Shown: positions 25,257 to 33,811, numbered from the stretch's first letter. The stretch: 64,000 bases of DNA from Novosphingobium resinovorum (GCF_027922145.1 NZ_BSFC01000039.1:1-64000); one strand, 5' to 3'. A program made the numbers and translations. The notes: generated by a model from the letters alone, not told the origin.

Positions 25257-26425
25257 TTCTTCTTGGGCAGTTCGATCTCGGCCACGCCCATGCACATCTT
25301 GACGCCCTTCTGGTTCTGCATGAGGTGTTTGACCTGAACCAGATGGCGCCCGTCCTCATCGACCATCTTGTCGACCACTTCGGCGGTCTGGATGGTGACG
25401 TCGCCGCTAAGGGCAGGACCGCGATAATTGGCGGTCGAGTGCACCACCATGCCCCATTCGCCTGCCCAGCCGGCGAGATAGTCGGTCACCCACGCCCCCA
25501 TCGAGGCGCCGTAGCCATAGGCGCGTGGCATGCCGATCTTGCGCGCATACCTGGGGAACAGGTGCCCGCGTGACGGGCCGTAGTACGCGCCGTCAGTGAG
25601 TTCCGGATTGATCCGCTCCATCACCGGATCGTTCTCGTGACCCGCCATTTCCTTGGTGAAGCCAAGAGCCTCCAGGTCGATCGTGCGGCGATCTAGGGTG
25701 CCCCATACCGTGAACAGGTACGAGCGCCATTCCGTCGTGAAGCTGGCCACGGTGTGGGGTCCGAACACGCGCTCGGGCAGCTGGTCGCCGATGTTAACGT
25801 CATCCCACCAGCGTTCGCCGTGGCCCAGATCGTGCAGCATTTTGATCCAGCCGAACTTGCGCTCCTCGAGCTTCTCGATCTCGGCGTCCGTCCACTCCGG
25901 TTCCTCGAACTCGGAGGTATCGACGCGCGCACCGCCTGCCGCCGCGCGGTAGCGGATGGCAGTCGAACGCTGCTTGGCGATCAGTTCGCCGTGCTGGTTG
26001 CGGTAATAGTTGTCACCGCGCTGGAAGCAGGTCGGGCCGAACCCGGTATCCTTGACGCTGTAGTCGTAAGGAATGCGCTCGTTGGTGATGGTATCGCCGC
26101 CGAACACGCGCGGGCCGTAGTGCCAGAACTCGTCGCCGCCGAACAGCAGGTGCGATTCGGCGATGCCGCCCATGCAGGAGGACGACGTGCCGTGGCTGTC
26201 GTCCATCACGATCGGAAAACTCTGCGGCGCCACCAGCTTGCCCCAGCGGCTCGCGGCCGCGAAGGCCGGGTCGTAATGGGCGAGATTGGGGTAGTGCATG
26301 GCCTGCACCCAGCGCCGAATATCGTTGTTCCCCAGCGGCTCGCGGATCGGCGAACTGTCGATGACGGTGCCAAGATACTGGTCGATGTCCGAACAATCGA
26401 ACGTGGCTTCCCCGATATCCGACAT
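25253..26425 (-). CDS. MaoC-type hotdog acyl-CoA hydratase/dehydratase
   Basis: The 390-residue protein has two hotdog folds: an N-terminal FAS1-like dehydratase domain (about residues 20-170) and a C-terminal MaoC-like half (about 230-385, TSEWRSYLFTVWGTL and YGPSRGHLFPRYARKIGMP). Proteins of this type hydrate or dehydrate acyl-CoA intermediates in fatty-acid, steroid or aromatic degradation. Divergent from it is a nitronate monooxygenase; a shared operator could couple the two. The exact substrate is unknown. Confidence 0.82.
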   Translation of the reverse strand: MSDIGEATFDCSDIDQYLGTVIDSSPIREPLGNNDIRRWVQAMHYPNLAHYDPAFAAASRWGKLVAPQSFPIVMDDSHGTSSSCMGGIAESHLLFGGDEFWHYGPRVFGGDTITNERIPYDYSVKDTGFGPTCFQRGDNYYRNQHGELIAKQRSTAIRYRAAAGGARVDTSEFEEPEWTDAEIEKLEERKFGWIKMLHDLGHGERWWDDVNIGDQLPERVFGPHTVASFTTEWRSYLFTVWGTLDRRTIDLEALGFTKEMAGHENDPVMERINPELTDGAYYGPSRGHLFPRYARKIGMPRAYGYGASMGAWVTDYLAGWAGEWGMVVHSTANYRGPALSGDVTIQTAEVVDKMVDEDGRHLVQVKHLMQNQKGVKMCMGVAEIELPKKK

Positions 26426-26571
26426 GGTGTGCTCCTTCTCCGCTTCTGCCTGTTAATCGACAGTGGTGTCTATTTCAGTCGTCAACGAACGTCACGCCTG
26501 CGCCCGCCAGAAACGCGGGGGCGGTACGGCGGTCTGCACTCGACACCATGGATGGACCGGATTATGCGATG

Positions 26572-26591
26572 ATTTAATCGAACGATTAAAT
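26572..26591. promoter_or_regulatory. TetR-type operator before nitronate monooxygenase
   Basis: ATTTAATCG-AA-CGATTAAAT is a near-perfect 20-bp palindrome (9-bp arms, 2-bp centre) directly upstream of the start codon at 26601, overlapping the ribosome-binding region. The form is typical of TetR/AcrR-family operators. No regulator gene is adjacent. Confidence 0.65.
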
Positions 26592-26600
26592 GGAGACGAG

Positions 26601-27551
26601 ATGCCCCTTTCCGCGCTGTCCAAATCTCTGCGCCTGCCCGTGATCGCGGCGCCGATGTTCATCGTCTCCAATCCGGAGCTGGTCATCGCACAAGTGCGCA
26701 GCGGGATCGTCGGCAGCTTCCCGGCGCTCAATGCCCGGCCCGCCAGCCAGCTCGACGAATGGCTTCACCGCATCACCGAGGAAACCCGGGGATGCGCCGC
26801 GCCTTTCGCGGTCAATCTCATCGTCCACCGCACTAACACGCGGCTGGAGGAAGACCTTGCGATGCTTGAGAAGTGGAAGGTGCCGCTGGTGATCACCTCG
26901 CTCGGCGCCAATGTGCAAGTCAACGCGGCGGTGCATGGCTGGGGCGGCATGGTCCTGCATGACGTGATCGACGACATGTTCGCCCGCAAGGCCGTGGAAA
27001 AGGGCGCTGACGGGCTGATCGCGGTCGCGGCCGGAGCGGGCGGCCATGCCGGGCCGCAGTCGCCGTTCGCGCTGATGCAGGAGATACGCAGCTGGTTCGA
27101 CGGTCCGGTGGCGCTTTCCGGTGCGATCGCTAACGGACGCTCGATCCTTGCCGCGCAGGCGATGGGCGCGGACTTCGCCTATATCGGCACACCGTGGATC
27201 GCCACGACAGAAGCCAATGCGGATCAGGGCTACAAGCAGGCGATCGTCGATGGCCATGCCGCTGACATCGTGAATTCCAGTCTCTTCACCGGGGTTCACG
27301 GCAATTACCTGCGCCCCTCGATCGTCGCGGCGGGCATGGACCCGGACAATCTTCCGCATGGCGACAAGAGCCAGATGGACTTCGGTTCCGGCGGCAATAC
27401 TGCGGCGAAAGCCTGGAAGGACATCTGGGGTTCCGGACAAGGCATCGGAGCCATTCGCGCCGTCGAAACCGTGGCCGAGCGGGTGGAGCGCCTCGCGGCC
27501 CAGTATCAGTCTGCGAAGGACGAGTTGCGGATTCGCGCCGGCATTGCCTGA
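26601..27551 (+). CDS. Nitronate monooxygenase family flavoprotein
   Basis: The 316-residue FMN enzyme begins at ATG 26601, preceded by GGAGACGAG; the track's start at 26463 crosses the operator and is not used. PVIAAPMF, FAVNLIVHRTNTR, VAAGAGGHAG and the FMN-phosphate loop GAIANGRSILAAQAMGAD are hallmarks of the 2-nitropropane dioxygenase family. These oxidise toxic alkyl nitronates such as 3-nitropropionate. Its last 46 bases overlap the AHH gene on the other strand. Confidence 0.9.
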   Translation: MPLSALSKSLRLPVIAAPMFIVSNPELVIAQVRSGIVGSFPALNARPASQLDEWLHRITEETRGCAAPFAVNLIVHRTNTRLEEDLAMLEKWKVPLVITSLGANVQVNAAVHGWGGMVLHDVIDDMFARKAVEKGADGLIAVAAGAGGHAGPQSPFALMQEIRSWFDGPVALSGAIANGRSILAAQAMGADFAYIGTPWIATTEANADQGYKQAIVDGHAADIVNSSLFTGVHGNYLRPSIVAAGMDPDNLPHGDKSQMDFGSGGNTAAKAWKDIWGSGQGIGAIRAVETVAERVERLAAQYQSAKDELRIRAGIA

Positions 27552-28078
27552 ACCAGCGGCGCCGTGGCGACGCGCGTGGAGCCCCACAGCGCATCGACCA
27601 TGGCGTCGAGTTCGGTGAAATCCACACCCACACCCAGCGGATCGCGGCGGTTCAATTTCAACCGCCGCCGTTGCCCGTCCAGCAGATAGCGTCGCAAGGC
27701 GCGCTGCAGCAGGTCAAGCCGCATATGCGCCTGTATGGCGGCGCCTTGTGGATCCTTGTCGCACATTGCCGCCCAGCCGCTCTCGATCTGCCCCACCCGC
27801 TCGACGACAAGCTGGCTGTAGAGCCGATGCGGCCCGCGATGTAGCGGCAACCCCATGCGCAGCGCCGCCGGCTCATCACAGGGTAGGAGCAGGCCGTTCT
27901 CGCGAAAATCTTCGAAGCGGTGCCGATGACCACCGATACTCTCCAGCATCCGCATGAAGGCCGACTGCCCAAGCAACTGGCGCGGCAGCAGATGATGGCG
28001 TTGCAGGCCGGGATCGTAGCCGGGCGCGTCGCTGCGATTGACGGCGCGGAAGGAGAGGTATCCCCTGAGTGCGCTCAG
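27506..28078 (-). CDS. Stand-alone AHH-domain HNH-superfamily nuclease
   Basis: The 190-residue protein, if read from CTG 28078, carries the complete AHH fold: QRHHLLPRQLL (His28/His29), Asn61 in FRENGLLLP, and His80 and His84 in PLHRGPHRLY. AHH domains are metal-dependent nucleases best known as toxin tips. Here there is no signal, secretion or linker domain. No ATG, GTG or TTG in this frame can give the first motif; the first in-frame TTG (27976) would cut it away. CTG overlaps the upstream stop as CTGA, and GAGG lies 7 bases upstream. Confidence 0.8.
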   Translation of the reverse strand: MSALRGYLSFRAVNRSDAPGYDPGLQRHHLLPRQLLGQSAFMRMLESIGGHRHRFEDFRENGLLLPCDEPAALRMGLPLHRGPHRLYSQLVVERVGQIESGWAAMCDKDPQGAAIQAHMRLDLLQRALRRYLLDGQRRRLKLNRRDPLGVGVDFTELDAMVDALWGSTRVATAPLVQAMPARIRNSSFAD

Positions 28079-28878
28079 CCCTCGTCCTCACGCCACACCA
28101 GCAGGAGCTTACCCACCTGCGACGGCTCCAGCAGCAGCGCCTGCCCACCGGCGTCGATCCGCAGGGGTTCCACGATGCGCCCCCGGCGCACGAGTTGGTC
28201 GATCACCCGAACCGCGAGCTTCACGGTATCTGCCGCGGCCTCACCCCGTCGCCCTTCGAGTTGCACTTCCTGCCCCGTGAAATGGGCGAGCCCCCGACTG
28301 GCAAGGCTGCCGTCTTCCGCCTGCAGCAGCGCCGTCAGGCCAAGCGCCGGGAAAGCACCGCCGCCCAGCCAGTTGAGCACGCTGCGGCAAAAGTAGCGCG
28401 GCTCCATCCAGGTCTGCGCAGGCGCCCAGCCGACCGCACGCACCGGCAGTTCGAGCGCTAGGTTTGCCGCCAGGCCCATCATCGTGCGCAGGACCGGCTG
28501 CAATCCAGCCCCGGAAACGATGTGTCCTGAAGGCACAAGCTCGACCGCTTCGCCTTCCCCCGGAACATCGTCCTCGCCGAAGCCGAAATGCTGCTGTACC
28601 TGCGTCATCCGGCCAGGAGCTCCTGGGTCGAGCCCGATCAGATCGAACGTCAGTCCGCTCGCCAGCAACTCAAGCCATCCGGCCTCCGGAGCAGGACGAT
28701 GGCTGACGCTGGCTGGCAATCCCGCATCCGCCGAAGCCGCGACAAGTCGTGCCACGATATCGGCATCCGGCCGCGTGCCGTGATCGAAAAACAGGCACAG
28801 CCCTGTGGTCCTGTCGGCTCCCTGCGGCATCGGACAAATAGGCATCATTTCCAGCGTAGCGTCGAGTCCATTCGGCAC
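28075..28878 (-). CDS. Unknown protein between flavodoxin-like and AHH genes
   Basis: The 267-residue protein starts at GTG 28878, with AGGAGGG eight bases upstream; the track's longer frame to 29283 is antisense-like junk over the flavodoxin gene. It has no signal or membrane segment. A conserved-looking core reads AVGWAPAQTWMEPRYF and LNWLGGGAFPALGLTAL. I cannot assign a family. Its stop overlaps the CTG of the AHH gene (CTGA), so the two are likely translated together, and an immunity or partner role is possible but unproved. Confidence 0.75.
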   Translation of the reverse strand: MPNGLDATLEMMPICPMPQGADRTTGLCLFFDHGTRPDADIVARLVAASADAGLPASVSHRPAPEAGWLELLASGLTFDLIGLDPGAPGRMTQVQQHFGFGEDDVPGEGEAVELVPSGHIVSGAGLQPVLRTMMGLAANLALELPVRAVGWAPAQTWMEPRYFCRSVLNWLGGGAFPALGLTALLQAEDGSLASRGLAHFTGQEVQLEGRRGEAAADTVKLAVRVIDQLVRRGRIVEPLRIDAGGQALLLEPSQVGKLLLVWREDEG

Positions 28879-28892
28879 TGTGAAAGCCCTCC

Positions 28893-29366
28893 TCAGAAAA
28901 TCCCCAGATGCAGCCCTTCGGCCATCGCGGCGCCGAGATCGCTGCAGGCATCCAGCCGGTCCTGCGGCACATGCTTCTCGGCAAGTATCGCCTCGGGCGT
29001 CTGGGCGCCGAGGTTGACTATCATCGGGTCCGCCACGCGCCTGAGACGCCATCCTGTGACGATACGATCGATCTGCGCCTGCGCACCGCGCCCGTCGGAA
29101 CCGGCCGCGATCGCGGTCGCATAGGCCCTGCCTTCCACGCGCCCCAGCAGCGGATAGTAGCAACGGTCGAACATCTCTTTCATCATGCCCGTCATCGCAC
29201 CCAGGTTCTCCGGGCAGACGAAAACGTAGCCTGAAGCGGCCAGCAGGTCTTCGGGAGATACATCCGAAGCAGCGATCAAGCACGCATCTGCGCCCGCGCC
29301 TTCATGCAGCGCCTCGGCTATGGCGCGCGCTGCGCCGGTACGACTGTGCCAGATAATCGCGAGCAG
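28893..29366 (-). CDS. Flavodoxin-like NAD(P)H-dependent oxidoreductase
   Basis: The 157-residue protein, read from CTG 29366, begins LLAIIWHSRTGAARAIAEAL, the flavin phosphate loop of flavodoxins. CPENLGAMTGMMKEMFDR and AIAAGSDGRGAQ complete the FMN-binding site. There is no ATG, GTG or TTG in frame until the TTG at 29279, which would remove the whole phosphate loop. AAGGGG lies about ten bases before the CTG, and the preceding gene ends four bases away. It is the second gene of a four-gene cluster; no redox partner is evident. Confidence 0.8.
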   Translation of the reverse strand: MLAIIWHSRTGAARAIAEALHEGAGADACLIAASDVSPEDLLAASGYVFVCPENLGAMTGMMKEMFDRCYYPLLGRVEGRAYATAIAAGSDGRGAQAQIDRIVTGWRLRRVADPMIVNLGAQTPEAILAEKHVPQDRLDACSDLGAAMAEGLHLGIF

Positions 29367-29370
29367 AGAA

Positions 29371-30627
29371 TCAACACCCCTTGTTGCCTGCGCCCATCAT
29401 ACCTCCAAGCCCACCGAGCATGCCACCCAACCCCTTCTTTTTCGGCTTGCATTCAGGCTGCTGTACGCCGTCCTGACCTTCTTCCCGAGCGCTCGCGCCC
29501 ACGCCCCCCATTTCCATGCCTTGGGCCTGCATCCAGTTCGTCGTCGATCGGTGACGAATTCGGGCGGTCCATTCCGGCTTCCACACGACCTTCGTATCCG
29601 CCGGGCGCGGTGGGTAGGCGAAGCTCTCCTGCGGACCGAACGCCGTCAGCGTGCCCAAGCGGAAGTCCGGGAATGCCGCGACGACCTCGGCCGGGATGAC
29701 GCAGCTCGTGCTCGTGGGAGCCATCAACGTTCCGCTCGTCACCAGCGATGCTGCCTGTTCGGGCGTGATCCAATCCATCAGGCCCCCACCGAACTGCTTG
29801 TCGGCACTGCTTGTCCACATCACCACGTCGCCGCTGGCGTCCCCGTTCGGTCCCTGCTTGCCACCGGTCAGGAAGGCCAGCCAGGCCGTCGCACCGGGGA
29901 TACCCGTCCAGCTCAGGCGCGAAGCCTCGCTCGGCAGCGTCGCCGTGCGCGACGTGATCGGCGCCATGAAATCCTTCGCAAGCGTGAAGCTGATCTCCGG
30001 CGCATAAGTGCTCACCACCTTGTGCGCACCGATCAGCGAACTGTCCACCTTGACGAACTTGTGATCGTCCGCCGGCCAGCGGGCGAAGCTGCGCGAATTG
30101 TCCGGGGTGGGCCCCCAGTCACGCACCACTGCCGAACCGGGCATGCCGGGAGGCATCTGTCCGGCCGCGATCTTCGCGAAGTCCAGCACGACCGGCTGCC
30201 CCTTGGGCGCATGTTCGCCGCAGCCCCAGAAGATCAGCAGGCGCCCCTTGGGCTTCTCGGGCAGGAGGTCCGGCGCTGCCTGCTCACGCGGCGGAGCGAC
30301 CAGCGCCACCGACTTGCCCAGCCTGGCCGCCGGCGGCACGAAATGGTCGGCCTTGGCCTTCCCGCCGACCGGCGCCTGCTGGGAACCCAGACGCAGGTAG
30401 AGTTCATGCTGCACGCTCCCGCCGCCACCTCCCATCATCATGCTCATCGCAGGCCCCATACCGCCTCCGGAGCCACGTCCCATGCCGCCGAATCCGGATA
30501 CCGTCCCGGCCCGCATGTCGTAGCGCGCAATTGGCGCGGGATCGCTTGCCGCCACCACGACAACCGGGACTGCCGCCAAAGGCAATGAAATCAAAGAAAA
30601 CCTGAAGCCGTTACTCCACGGCATCAT
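29371..30627 (-). CDS. Exported protein of unknown function, sphingomonad type
   Basis: The 418-residue protein starts at ATG 30627, with AGGAG five bases upstream. Residues 1-28 are a signal peptide (FRFSLISLPLAAVPVVVVAA). A glycine/methionine-rich segment (about 45-70) and a tail ending GLGGMLGGLGGMMGAGNKGC are unusual. The middle (PKGRLLIFWGCGEHAPKGQP, ITSRTATLPSEASRLSWTG) resembles beta-rich surface domains, but no family was recognised. It is probably first gene of the flavodoxin-AHH cluster: the flavodoxin-like start follows its stop by four bases. Confidence 0.75.
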   Translation of the reverse strand: MMPWSNGFRFSLISLPLAAVPVVVVAASDPAPIARYDMRAGTVSGFGGMGRGSGGGMGPAMSMMMGGGGGSVQHELYLRLGSQQAPVGGKAKADHFVPPAARLGKSVALVAPPREQAAPDLLPEKPKGRLLIFWGCGEHAPKGQPVVLDFAKIAAGQMPPGMPGSAVVRDWGPTPDNSRSFARWPADDHKFVKVDSSLIGAHKVVSTYAPEISFTLAKDFMAPITSRTATLPSEASRLSWTGIPGATAWLAFLTGGKQGPNGDASGDVVMWTSSADKQFGGGLMDWITPEQAASLVTSGTLMAPTSTSCVIPAEVVAAFPDFRLGTLTAFGPQESFAYPPRPADTKVVWKPEWTARIRHRSTTNWMQAQGMEMGGVGASAREEGQDGVQQPECKPKKKGLGGMLGGLGGMMGAGNKGC

Positions 30628-30762
30628 CCGCTCTCCTACCCGTTGGTTACGTTTTACTTGGGAGAGGAACGGCGGGCTAACGACAAATGCCGTCACGAAA
30701 TGCGGGGATCGACGAAACCCTTCCACTTCCCGTCGAAGGACGGCTGGGGTAACGCCAGCCTC

Positions 30763-32562
30763 ATGGAATCACGATCCGCCTGTGTCTTCGGGATCGACCG
30801 CTCGCTGACCGGCAAAGCCTGGCGTTGGCGCGGCGGTAACATGGACCTCTCCGACAGCTTCGGCAGAGGTCCGGCCGGTCTCGAAGACGATATCGTCACC
30901 CAGCTCCTGCTCTCGCGCGGCGTCGCCCGCGAGGATCTCGAGCGCCATCGCAATCCCAGCCTGCGCGCGTTCCTGCCCGACCCTTCGGCTTTCCGCGACA
31001 TGGACGCCGCGGCGGAGCGGCTGGCGCAGGCGGTCATGACGAACGAGACCACAACCGTCTACGGCGACTATGACGTCGATGGAGCGACCAGCGCGGCGCT
31101 GCTGATCCTGCTGCTGCGCGCGCTTGGCCACCAGGCCCGCTATTACATCCCTGACCGGCTGCTCGAAGGCTATGGCCCCTCGGGTGAGGCGCTGGTGAAG
31201 ATCGCCGGCGAAGGCTCCAGCCTGATCGTCACCGTTGATTGCGGGGCGATGGCGCACGAAGCGCTCGACATGGCCCACGAGGCAGGGGTCGACGTGATAG
31301 TCGTCGATCATCACAAGTGCTCGCCGGTGCTGCCCCGCGCCACCGCGCTGGTGAACCCCAACCGGCTCGACGAAGACGACCTGGCGGCATCCCACGGCCA
31401 TCTCGCCGCCGTTGGCGTCGCCTTTCTGCTGGCCGTCGCGACGGTCCGTACGCTGCGCAAGCGCGGCTACTTCGAAAGCCGCCGCGAGCCCGACCTGTTC
31501 GCCCTGCTGGACCTCGTCGCGCTTGGCACCGTTGCCGACGTCGCCGCACTGCATGGCCTCAATCGCGCCCTCGTAGCGCAGGGCCTGAAGGTCATGGCCA
31601 AGCGCGACAACATCGGGATGTCGGCGCTGATAGATGCCAGCCGTCTCGGCCGGGCACCCACCTGCAGCGACCTTGGTTTCGCACTGGGCCCGCGCATCAA
31701 CGCCGGAGGGCGCGTTGGCGAATCAACCCTCGGGGTACGCCTGCTCACCAGCACCGATGTCGACGAAGCACGCGACATCGCCGCACAACTCTCCCGCCTC
31801 AACGACGAGCGCCGCTCCATCGAGCAGGCAGTCCAGGAAATGGCCGAAGCCCAGATCGAACGGCAGCATAACCGTGCCGTCATCATCTGCGCGGGCGAAG
31901 GCTGGCACCCCGGCGTGATCGGCATCGTCGCCGGTCGCATCAAGGAAAAGACCGGCAAGCCTGCCCTCGTCATCGCGCTCGGCGCGGACGATGCGGGCAA
32001 CGGCAAGGGATCGGGCCGCTCGATCTCCGGCGTGGACCTTGGCGCTGCAATCATCGCCGCGCGCGAGGCAGGGCTGCTGCAGGCCGGTGGTGGACATGCC
32101 ATGGCCTGCGGTCTCACCATCGCGCCCGACAAGCTGGATGCGCTGTCGGACTGGCTGGATGACCGTCTCGCCGCCGACGTATCCCTGGCCAGCGCCAACC
32201 GCCACATGCTGCTCGATCTGGCGCTGGCACCGGGCGGTCTCGTTCCCTCGCTTATAGAGACACTCGAAAGCGCCGGTCCTTACGGCATGGGCTGGCCGGG
32301 CCCACGCGTAGCGGTCGGCCCGGTGCGCATCGTCAAGGCGGACGTCGTGGGCGCCGACCACCTGCGGCTGATCGTCTCCGGTCCCGACGGCGGCCGGTTC
32401 AAGGCGATGGCCTTCCGCAGTGCCGAAACCGACATGGGCCAGGCCCTTCTCCACGCCACCCACGGCCGCAAGCTCTGGCTCGCGGGCCGGGCGAAAATCG
32501 ACGACTGGGGCAGCCGTCCGGCGGCGGAATTGCACCTCGACGACGCAGCATTCTGCGATTGA
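30763..32562 (+). CDS. recJ: Single-stranded-DNA exonuclease RecJ
   Basis: The 599-residue 5'-3' exonuclease acts in recombination and mismatch repair. DYDVDGATSAAL and VDHHKCS are the DHH metal site, LGPRINAGGR and GGHAMACGL belong to DHHA1, and the C-terminus forms an OB-like fold. ATG 30763 is preferred to the upstream frame, which has no family match. It is divergent from the exported protein, and a tRNA array follows. Confidence 0.94.
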   Translation: MESRSACVFGIDRSLTGKAWRWRGGNMDLSDSFGRGPAGLEDDIVTQLLLSRGVAREDLERHRNPSLRAFLPDPSAFRDMDAAAERLAQAVMTNETTTVYGDYDVDGATSAALLILLLRALGHQARYYIPDRLLEGYGPSGEALVKIAGEGSSLIVTVDCGAMAHEALDMAHEAGVDVIVVDHHKCSPVLPRATALVNPNRLDEDDLAASHGHLAAVGVAFLLAVATVRTLRKRGYFESRREPDLFALLDLVALGTVADVAALHGLNRALVAQGLKVMAKRDNIGMSALIDASRLGRAPTCSDLGFALGPRINAGGRVGESTLGVRLLTSTDVDEARDIAAQLSRLNDERRSIEQAVQEMAEAQIERQHNRAVIICAGEGWHPGVIGIVAGRIKEKTGKPALVIALGADDAGNGKGSGRSISGVDLGAAIIAAREAGLLQAGGGHAMACGLTIAPDKLDALSDWLDDRLAADVSLASANRHMLLDLALAPGGLVPSLIETLESAGPYGMGWPGPRVAVGPVRIVKADVVGADHLRLIVSGPDGGRFKAMAFRSAETDMGQALLHATHGRKLWLAGRAKIDDWGSRPAAELHLDDAAFCD

Positions 32563-32595
32563 AACGAAAGGTTCAAAAAAGTTTCCAGATAAGGG

Positions 32596-32624
32596 TTGAC
32601 CACCCTTGGGCCCGCGTTTAGAGG
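32596..32624 (+). promoter_or_regulatory. Promoter of tRNA-Glu array
   Basis: TTGACC (32596-32601) and a TTTAGA/TAGAGG element near 32617-32624 lie about 30-60 bp before the first tRNA-Glu, with the GC-rich spacing common in stable-RNA promoters. Confidence 0.5.
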
Positions 32625-32654
32625 GCCGGTCCTGCCTCCGGCGCAACCCGGTTT

Positions 32655-32730
32655 GGCCCCTTCGTCTAGCGGTCTAGGACGCGGCCCTTTCACGGCTGAA
32701 ACACGGGTTCGATTCCCGTAGGGGTCACCA
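32655..32730 (+). tRNA. tRNA-Glu (anticodon TTC), copy 1
   Basis: A 76-base cloverleaf with acceptor stem GGCCCCT/AGGGGTC, encoded CCA, anticodon loop CTTTCAC (TTC reads GAA/GAG) and T-arm GTTCGATTC. Identical to copy 3. Confidence 0.97.
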
Positions 32731-32764
32731 TCGGTCACGGTGGGAGGTAACAAAACGGCTTTAT

Positions 32765-32839
32765 GGCCCCTTCGTCTAGCGGTTAGGACGCGGCCCTCTC
32801 ACGGCTGAAACACGAGTTCGATTCTCGTAGGGGTCACCA
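32765..32839 (+). tRNA. tRNA-Glu (anticodon CTC)
   Basis: A 75-base tRNA very like its neighbours. The anticodon loop reads CTCTCAC (CTC reads GAG). It differs by one base missing in the D-loop and by a compensatory change in the T-stem (G and C to A and T). CCA is encoded. Confidence 0.95.
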
Positions 32840-32878
32840 TCCGGAATTTTCCGGAAAAGTCGTTTGAAATGGCCAAAT

Positions 32879-32954
32879 GGCCCCTTCGTCTAGCGGTCTA
32901 GGACGCGGCCCTTTCACGGCTGAAACACGGGTTCGATTCCCGTAGGGGTCACCA
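32879..32954 (+). tRNA. tRNA-Glu (anticodon TTC), copy 3
   Basis: A 76-base cloverleaf identical base for base to the tRNA at 32655, with encoded CCA. It is the third gene of the array. Confidence 0.97.
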
Positions 32955-32984
32955 TTTATCACGGTGTATCAAGCGCCTCGCCCA

Positions 32985-33710
32985 TCACCGGCAAGCTCCC
33001 CAACCTCCTGTTCGCTGCGCCTGATCGAGGTGCAGGTGATCGGCATGCGCGGCATTGTAGTCGGGTGACAGCACCGTGGAGAAGGTGCCGCAGGCATTGT
33101 CGCGGACTTCGTGCAGAAAGCGCGATGCTGCGGAATCTCTTCCTGCCCAATCACGTAAAACGCTGATTCGACGCCCATTTTTCAGCACGAAGGCGGCGAC
33201 ATCGATTGCGTTGCCGGTCGCATGTTCGCTCCAGCGACCTTCCTTGCCGCCGCCGATCCTGCGGCAGTTTGCGGTGCCGAGATGCTCGATGCGCGCCACC
33301 TTCGTACCCAATGCGGATTGAGCAGCGGGCTGCACTCCATGGCGCAGCCACCATGCCAGACCGGCATCGACGGCGCAGGTCGCCTGCGCTCCGGCCGGGC
33401 GCAGCTCTACGCCCAGTGCCTCCGGCGCGGAAAGCCGTTTGCGGTCGTCACGGCGGCACTCAGCGGCACTCAACGGTGCCAGAGCCGTACCATCGATGCC
33501 CGAACGCTCCAGAAACGTGCGGCAAAGCTGCCTGTCCGCGCGCAAGGCAGCGAGTTTGCGCCCCGTCGCCCAGCCATCGGCATCGTCGAGCGAAAGAGGC
33601 GCCCACGGATCATGCTGCGGATGGTCGTGAAGCCATGCCCGTCCCGCCAGCAGGACACCGCCCAGCAGCAGGAGTGTCAGGGCGATGCGGTCGAGCAGAG
33701 CCAGCGTCAT
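32985..33710 (-). CDS. Extensin-like C-terminal domain protein
   Basis: The 241-residue protein starts most plausibly at ATG 33710. Residues 1-25 are a membrane anchor or signal (ALLDRIALTLLLLGGVLLAG). The C-terminal half is the extensin-like domain: TANCRRIGGGKEGRWSEHAT, GNAIDVAAFVL, SPDYNAAHADHLHLD. Its conserved His/Asp resemble D,D- or M15-like metallopeptidases, and a cell-wall role is assumed. An earlier in-frame start at 33752 is possible. Confidence 0.82.
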   Translation of the reverse strand: MTLALLDRIALTLLLLGGVLLAGRAWLHDHPQHDPWAPLSLDDADGWATGRKLAALRADRQLCRTFLERSGIDGTALAPLSAAECRRDDRKRLSAPEALGVELRPAGAQATCAVDAGLAWWLRHGVQPAAQSALGTKVARIEHLGTANCRRIGGGKEGRWSEHATGNAIDVAAFVLKNGRRISVLRDWAGRDSAASRFLHEVRDNACGTFSTVLSPDYNAAHADHLHLDQAQRTGGWGACR

Positions 33711-33811
33711 ACCCCTGGATAAGTCTCGCGCCGGTCTATCGTTGCCTCCCATGGGCAAGTCCGCGGAGGCTGTTCGCAAGCCTGTGGAAAACGCGTGGAT
33801 ATAACGCGCAA

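Noticed and set aside
28879..29283. Upstream extension of the 267-residue protein to a 402-residue frame
   Set aside because: It overlaps the flavodoxin-like gene in another frame and has no domain; GTG 28878 has a strong ribosome site.
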